Below, one piece after another: positions 8,693 through 12,534 of a stretch of DNA of 12,534 nucleotides. Location of the stretch: assembly GCA_036244855.1 (NCBI GenBank), contig BQKZ01001933.1, positions 95,350-107,883 on the forward strand, written 5' to 3'. The notes under the pieces are model-generated. The model saw only the letters and a list, made by a program, of their open reading frames with translations, was not told the origin of the DNA and did no database searches. Every line of letters begins with the position of its first letter. The stretch's first letter is position 1. The translations under genes were made by a program, and so were the position numbers. This DNA comes from Temnopleurus reevesii (taxonomy: Eukaryota > Echinodermata > Echinoidea > Temnopleuroida > Temnopleuridae).

Positions 8693-9176
8693 AAACCCAT
8701 GAGCATGTTGGCTGGGCCCCCTTTCATTTGATTCTTTACACCTGCTTAATTAGCTTTCTGTTTAATTATCGGTTTAATTGGTTTCTGGACCATTGTTCTA
8801 TAACACAGCTGGCATTCACAATTTAATCACGACTGAAACTATTTTATTTCTTCGTAACAATTTCATTGATGACAAATCAAAGCGCATGAATGGATAGTTT
8901 TGGCTTGTGAACCAGGCAGTACTTTAATGGAATAAAATAATTAGTAAACAATAATGAGCATAATAATAGTAAAACACATAGCAATGGCATGTCCCTCATC
9001 AAAGAAGAAAGACATTGTCATATATTTCTATAATTTATTTACATTTGAATTATCAAATCAAGATATGTCTCCAATGTTATTGCATTCAAACTGATTTAAA
9101 GTACAATACAGAGTGCAAAAAGAAGGAAGTTATACAGGCAGTAACAAGATATCTATGAAAATTAAATTAAGTGTAT
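8693..9176. other. AT-rich noncoding stretch
   Basis: No convincing exon, repeat border or RNA gene was seen. There are scattered TTAATTAG-type and TTTAATT-type words between 8740 and 8800. Confidence 0.5.
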
Positions 9177-9410
9177 CACTGGGTGATGAACGCTGGTGTT
9201 GGTCTTGCAGCAAAACCAACATCAGCCTCAACACCAAACTTGAAGTCTGTCGGTGTTTGGGGGTAGACCTCGCAAGATTCTGACGTATTTCCGGTCGTTT
9301 CTGTATCACGTCTGTAAACTGACCAACGGTGTTTGAGCTCGGTTTACGGACAGTTTTGCTCTCTCAACACCAACACCAACACCGAACACCGTACTTGCAG
9401 TCATCCACTG
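9177..9410. mobile_element. MITE-like element with CACTGG ends and GGTGTTGG repeats
   Basis: The left end CACTGGGTGA (9177-9186) and the reverse complement of the right end (9401-9410, CAGTGGATGA) agree in 8 of 10 bases. Both are followed inward by GGTGTTGG-type repeats. The interior can fold into several local stems, for example CAACACCAAAC with GGTGTTTGG near 9229-9261, and GTAAAC with GTTTAC near 9314-9347. It is moderately GC-rich with no reading frame. The total is 234 bp. The borders rest on short termini. Confidence 0.5.
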
Positions 9411-9510
9411 TGGCTTTATTCCTGCACAGTGCGTAGGTCATTTATTGAATTTTAACTTTATATAAACATTAAACGTTCACAGCTTTAGTTCATATACAGC
9501 GTCAATCATT

Positions 9511-9640
9511 TTGGTTGGTTGGTTGGTTGGTTGACTTTATTTATTCACGGTAAAAACAAAATATTACAAAATTGTGCCCGCACGCAGCTACAAGCTGTTT
9601 TTCGGCGAGGCTGTGATAGAAAACAATTACAGAGTAAAAA
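9511..9640 (-). mobile_element. 3' tail of a LINE or LINE-dependent SINE, antisense
   Basis: Read on the minus strand, this is a moderately GC-rich block with CCTCGCCGAAAAACAGC and a small AGCTTGTAGCT stem. AT-rich sequence and AATAAATAAAG follow, and it ends in a (CAAC)n microsatellite, seen as (GGTT)n at 9511-9533 on the plus strand. An AATAAA-like signal followed by a short tandem tail is typical of CR1/L2-class retroposon 3' ends. The AT-rich minus-strand sequence up to about 9900 may be the rest of the 3' UTR. No reverse transcriptase is visible, so this is a 5'-truncated copy. Confidence 0.5.
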
Positions 9641-9945
9641 AGAAATGAACATGCGCAAAATGAAATCAAACAAAGTAGAAATTCACACATAAAAATACAG
9701 ACAGAAAACATATATACAAATAAAAGATAGACATTAAATTGAATTAAAATAAATTAACTTACAATAAATCAAATTTAAAAGGCAAAGGAGATTGTGAGTT
9801 AAAACATAAAAATTAGAAAAACATTTTTAGTAGCATTTATAGAATCTGGCAGGTGAGAATTTTTATACGAAATCAGGGTTAAACAATGCTTTTTTTAAGC
9901 ATGTCAAATTTATAAAGACATTTGACATTTCCATTCAAGGTCCTG
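9641..9945. other. A-rich stretch, possibly more of the LINE 3' UTR
   Basis: Very A-rich on the plus strand, with no coding potential. A perfect 8-bp stem, TGTCAAAT with ATTTGACA, spans about 9902-9927, just outside the next MITE. Confidence 0.4.
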
Positions 9946-10098
9946 CAGGGCCCCGTAACATAAAGGTTTGCGATTATTCGCTAATCTGATAGCGATTGAT
10001 ATCAATCGCAAGTCTATGGCAAATCATACTAAAGTTTGCAATTTATTGCAAAATCAAATCTAGCGATTAATCGCAAACCTTTATGTTACGGGGCCCTG
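9946..10098. mobile_element. MITE with 38-bp near-perfect inverted arms (CAGGGCCCCGTAAC)
   Basis: The left arm at 9946-9983 and the reverse complement of 10061-10098 agree in 37 of 38 bases, starting CAGGGCCCCGTAACATAAAG and running into a GCGATT(A/T)(A/T)TCGCTA segment. The 153-bp interior carries a perfect 18-bp palindrome, GCGATTGATATCAATCGC, at 9992-10009, and a core similar to the elements at 6401 and 7591. Nearly identical arms suggest a younger copy than its relatives here. Target-site duplications are not obvious in the flanks. Confidence 0.85.
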
Positions 10099-10241
10099 AT
10101 TATTTACATTATGTATTCACCCACCAGCATATTAATTGAAGGTGGCCTCGAAAATATTAGTAACAAGATATTTTCATAGACTATAAACTACCGTTTATTT
10201 TAGATTACATATACTGAAACAGGTGCAGATGGATAATAATG

Positions 10242-10268
10242 CACAATTATTATTATATCATAATTGTG
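10242..10268. repeat. Short perfect hairpin, CACAATTAT arms
   Basis: CACAATTAT at 10242-10250 pairs with ATAATTGTG at 10260-10268 across a 9-base loop. The flanking AATAAT-like sequence extends the symmetry imperfectly. It is followed at once by the GGGCAAAAGTTTACCCA motif at 10284-10300, so it may be part of an unresolved inverted-repeat element. Confidence 0.6.
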
Positions 10269-10505
10269 TAATAATCATGCATTGGGCAAAAGTTTACCCA
10301 ATACTTGGCTACCACAATTTGCAACACTTGCCAAAATTCATGATGGAATATTCCGATAGAAGTTGAGCACATTTAAACCAAAAGATGTGTAAAATATGTC
10401 CAAAATGTCGTGAATTTTAGCGTTTGGGAGAACTAAACATTGATTTTGAAGCCTGATAATTTCACACCTTGTCCTTAGTTAATTTATATCATGTTCACTA
10501 TTAAA

Positions 10506-10545
10506 GTAGCATCATGGAGGAAGAAAATTTCCTCCATGGTAGCAT
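10506..10545. repeat. Perfect 10-bp hairpin framed by 7-bp direct repeats
   Basis: CATGGAGGAA (10513-10522) and TTCCTCCATG (10529-10538) form a perfect stem with a 6-base loop. It is abutted exactly on both sides by GTAGCAT (10506-10512 and 10539-10545). The direct repeats look like a target-site duplication, or like the product of a template-switch mutation, but the insert is only 26 bp. Confidence 0.85.
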
Positions 10546-10717
10546 CTAGCAGTTTACAATCGGCCCTGTAATTTGATTTTACCGAGTATTCTCAGATTTC
10601 TGCATTGTTCAGGTGGTTTGATTCTTTTTAATTTTGGGGTTGCGGGATGTCTGGATTGTTTTCTTGTTTGACACTCTAAGTATGTATCATCAACATTTAT
10701 TCATTTATATATATTTT

Positions 10718-10795
10718 TTTATTTATTAGGTCTTCTTTATACAGGGTTGCCCTTTCAATAATGAAATTGATAGGGGCCCTGTATACGATTAAAAA
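10718..10795 (-). mobile_element. Second antisense LINE/SINE-type 3' end with terminal stem-loop
   Basis: On the minus strand it reads TATACAGGGCCCC, a loop region, GGGCAACCCTGTATA, then AAGAAGACCTAATAAATAAA and an AT-rich tail. TATACAGGG at 10738-10746 and CCCTGTATA at 10777-10785 pair perfectly, with partial pairing between them. A stem-loop followed by AATAAATAAA and a simple tail is characteristic of many non-LTR retroposon 3' ends. No protein domain is present. Confidence 0.5.
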
Positions 10796-10844
10796 TATAA
10801 ATTACAAAATACATACAAACATACAATATTTAAAAAAAAACATA

Positions 10845-10903
10845 ACGCTGTTTGACATGAAATTGTTTATTGGATGAAATGGATGAACCAATTGAATTAG
10901 ACC
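10845..10903. repeat. 59-bp direct repeat, copy 1
   Basis: This starts at ACGCTGTTTGACATG and ends at GAATTAGACC. Copy 2 at 11022-11080 is the same length and agrees in 54 of 59 bases without gaps. The two copies are offset by 177 bp. They may be parts of a larger duplicated 3' UTR next to the retroposon tail at 10718-10795. Confidence 0.85.
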
Positions 10904-10941
10904 TTACGAACATGTAATAGGACCTACATGTTTTGGTGTTG

Positions 10942-10967
10942 TTTTTTTTTTTTTTTGGGGGGGGGGG
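10942..10967. repeat. T15-G11 homopolymer junction
   Basis: Fifteen T are followed directly by eleven G, located between the two copies of the 59-bp direct repeat. On the minus strand this is C11A15. The length is likely unstable and error-prone. Confidence 0.9.
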
Positions 10968-11021
10968 TCAGAATTGGTTGCTCATTCGACTCTTGCAGTA
11001 AATATATCACCATCATTTTAT

Positions 11022-11080
11022 ACGCTGTTTGGCATGAAATTGTTTATTAGATAAAATAGATGAGCCAATTGAATTAGACC
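11022..11080. repeat. 59-bp direct repeat, copy 2
   Basis: This is the partner of the copy at 10845-10903. All five differences between copies are transitions (A/G on this strand), which points to divergence by ordinary mutation after a local duplication or two related insertions. Confidence 0.85.
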
Positions 11081-12082
11081 ATAATAACCATACTCATCTT
11101 ATTGGTATTTTCTTTTTGCATTTATTGTTATGGTAAAGTTGGAGCAACCTGTTCCCAATTGTCTGTCATAACCCCTTATAAATCATCCCTGCAAAGATTG
11201 AATTTGGGAATCACAATGGCGGCGGGGGATGTGAATATGATATAAATTGAATTTGAATTGTCCCTGGCCCCCGGCGTCAATCGTTGGAAAATTATTTTGT
11301 GAAAGATGTGAATAGAAAAGACAGACTGGAAAGATACGCAATTGGGGCGAGAGAGGGGATGGGAAAGGGAGAGGGGGTCTAAGTGTGAATAGGGAGGGTT
11401 GGGTACCCACGTTGTACTTTTGATACTCAACTGCTCAAGATAATTTCTCACAAGTCCAAATGGAGTTTATCTGTACATTCGTGTCTTGATATTCACCATG
11501 ATGAATTTATTTTCGATTTGACTTATCCACGCTTGCATAATGTGTATCATTTATTTTTCTGTATATCATTATTATAAAAATATAGACTACATTTTTCTTT
11601 ACATTTCTTTGTTGTCACAATAAATATTTCATGGATCTGTCACAAGTTAGATTGTTTTCCCCATTCCACTTTATTTTGATGAGTCGGCATACATGAATTT
11701 GTACATATAATTGTAAACAACAATTTAGCAGAATGGAATATGTGTAAACATATTACCCATAAATATTTCATTTTTGACAAGGTGAAAGCCACCTTTGAAG
11801 TCTATTATGGATCTGACAATCAAACAAACACTTCCAAGGACAGTGGTTTACTTTTATGATTGACAGACAATTAGACCTATAAGAATACAATGCATTATGT
11901 CAAGCAAAATGAATTTGTGTATTGTTAGAATAGAATGTCAATTCAACTTTATTTTTCTTCATTTTTATTAACATAATTATTTCGTTTATAGATTTTGTTC
12001 TTATTCGGAAACCCAAAAGAACCATTTTTACTCTCCTGAAAAAAGAGTGGACTCCCGCCTTTTGATTTACTTTATTTTCGTC
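11081..12082. other. AT-rich noncoding stretch with one purine-rich patch
   Basis: No exon or clear repeat border was recognised. A purine-rich patch of G-runs and GA lies at 11344-11378. Minus-strand frames at 11176-11451 and 11900-12112 are low-complexity or overlapping and have no domain. Confidence 0.5.
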
Positions 12083-12333
12083 TTTTTTTGTGGTTAAAGC
12101 AATGATATCCATTGTATAAAGGATATAAATATTCTACTTCGTTTTATTTTGTGATAAGAGCAAGATTCTACTGCAGGTTTATTTTGTGGTTAAAGCATGG
12201 ATGTCCTTTGTTGTAAACGAAATAAATATTCTACTCCAGTTTATTTTGTGATAAACGCAAGATTCTACTGAAGTTTATTTTTTAGCATAAGCATGGATAT
12301 CCATGATAAAAACAAATAATTATTCTACTGCAG
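12083..12333. repeat. Higher-order tandem array, A-B-A-B-A
   Basis: Five adjoining units start with TTTATTTTGTG-like sequence and end in ATTCTACT(N)CAG-like sequence. Long units A are about 60 bp (12083-12141, 12178-12239, 12274-12333). Short units B are about 35 bp (12142-12177, 12240-12273). A units hold a central AAGCATGGATATCC-type block that B units lack, so B looks like an internally deleted A. The composite period is about 97 bp. The array is noncoding and AT-rich, with unit identity roughly 75-90% by eye. Confidence 0.8.
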
Positions 12334-12534
12334 TATAGATATTGATATGTTTCTTATTTCCGATGGGACTTTACATTTTATTTACCTCCCTTAGTGAATG
12401 TCTTTGGTGTGAGAAGAATGTAAATAAGGAAATCAAAAACCATTGTGTATATAATACATCTCACATTACTAAAAACATTAATGAATGATAAGTATTACCC
12501 GTGGGAAAATAATCACCTACTGAACTAAATTGAG
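12334..12534. other. AT-rich end of window, nothing recognised
   Basis: No coding or repeat structure was seen after the tandem array. Confidence 0.5.

Noticed and set aside
11176..11451. Two overlapping minus-strand frames
   Set aside because: They include the purine-rich patch and have no domain or consistent splice sites.
1..12534. tRNA, rRNA, CRISPR or bacterial operon features
   Set aside because: No cloverleaf with A and B boxes, no rRNA-like segment, no regularly spaced repeat-spacer array and no ribosome-binding-site-led gene clusters were seen. The window is eukaryotic.

Overview
The window looks like genomic DNA from a marine invertebrate deuterostome, most likely an echinoderm of sea-urchin type. 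The evidence is an AT-rich background, many short inverted-repeat elements, long homopolymer tracts, one GC-richer exon of a metazoan rhodopsin-family receptor with a clean splice donor, and no bacterial gene layout. The echinoderm assignment is an inference from the receptor type and from the repeat style (GGGCCCCGT ends with GATTAATCGC-like and CTATGG-like cores). I could not run a search to confirm it.

Layout. 1-1790: a GA microsatellite followed by noncoding DNA with homopolymers. 1791-2040: a MITE-like element whose arms carry GGTGTTAAATTTAACACC palindromes. 2041-3800: the 5' flank or 5' UTR of the receptor, with a consensus CRE octamer and an E-box. 3801-4609: the only confident gene, a coding exon for the N-terminus and TM1-TM5 of a class A GPCR with an NRY motif, closest by eye to the Tre1/moody/GPR84/melatonin-receptor-like group. 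It ends in a phase-2 splice donor. TM6, TM7 and the C-tail are not in the window, so 4610-12534 is probably the first part of a long intron; the alternative is that the gene is interrupted.

4610-12534 holds polypurine/poly-G tracts, at least four further MITE-like elements (three sharing a core, one GC-rich with 47-bp arms, one with CACTGG ends), a decayed element near 6752-6968, and two LINE- or SINE-type 3' tails in antisense orientation. It also holds a diverged 59-bp direct repeat, a perfect hairpin framed by 7-bp direct repeats, and an A-B-A-B-A tandem array at 12083-12333. Two ORFs face away from the small element at 7544-7679. The rightward one resembles a truncated CGGBP1/BED-like zinc finger.

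I see no operon, defence system, CRISPR array, tRNA or rRNA, and no evidence of an undescribed multi-gene system. The most notable points are the split NRY receptor exon and a short inverted-repeat element whose two ends both make outward-facing splice-acceptor-like sequences next to open frames.
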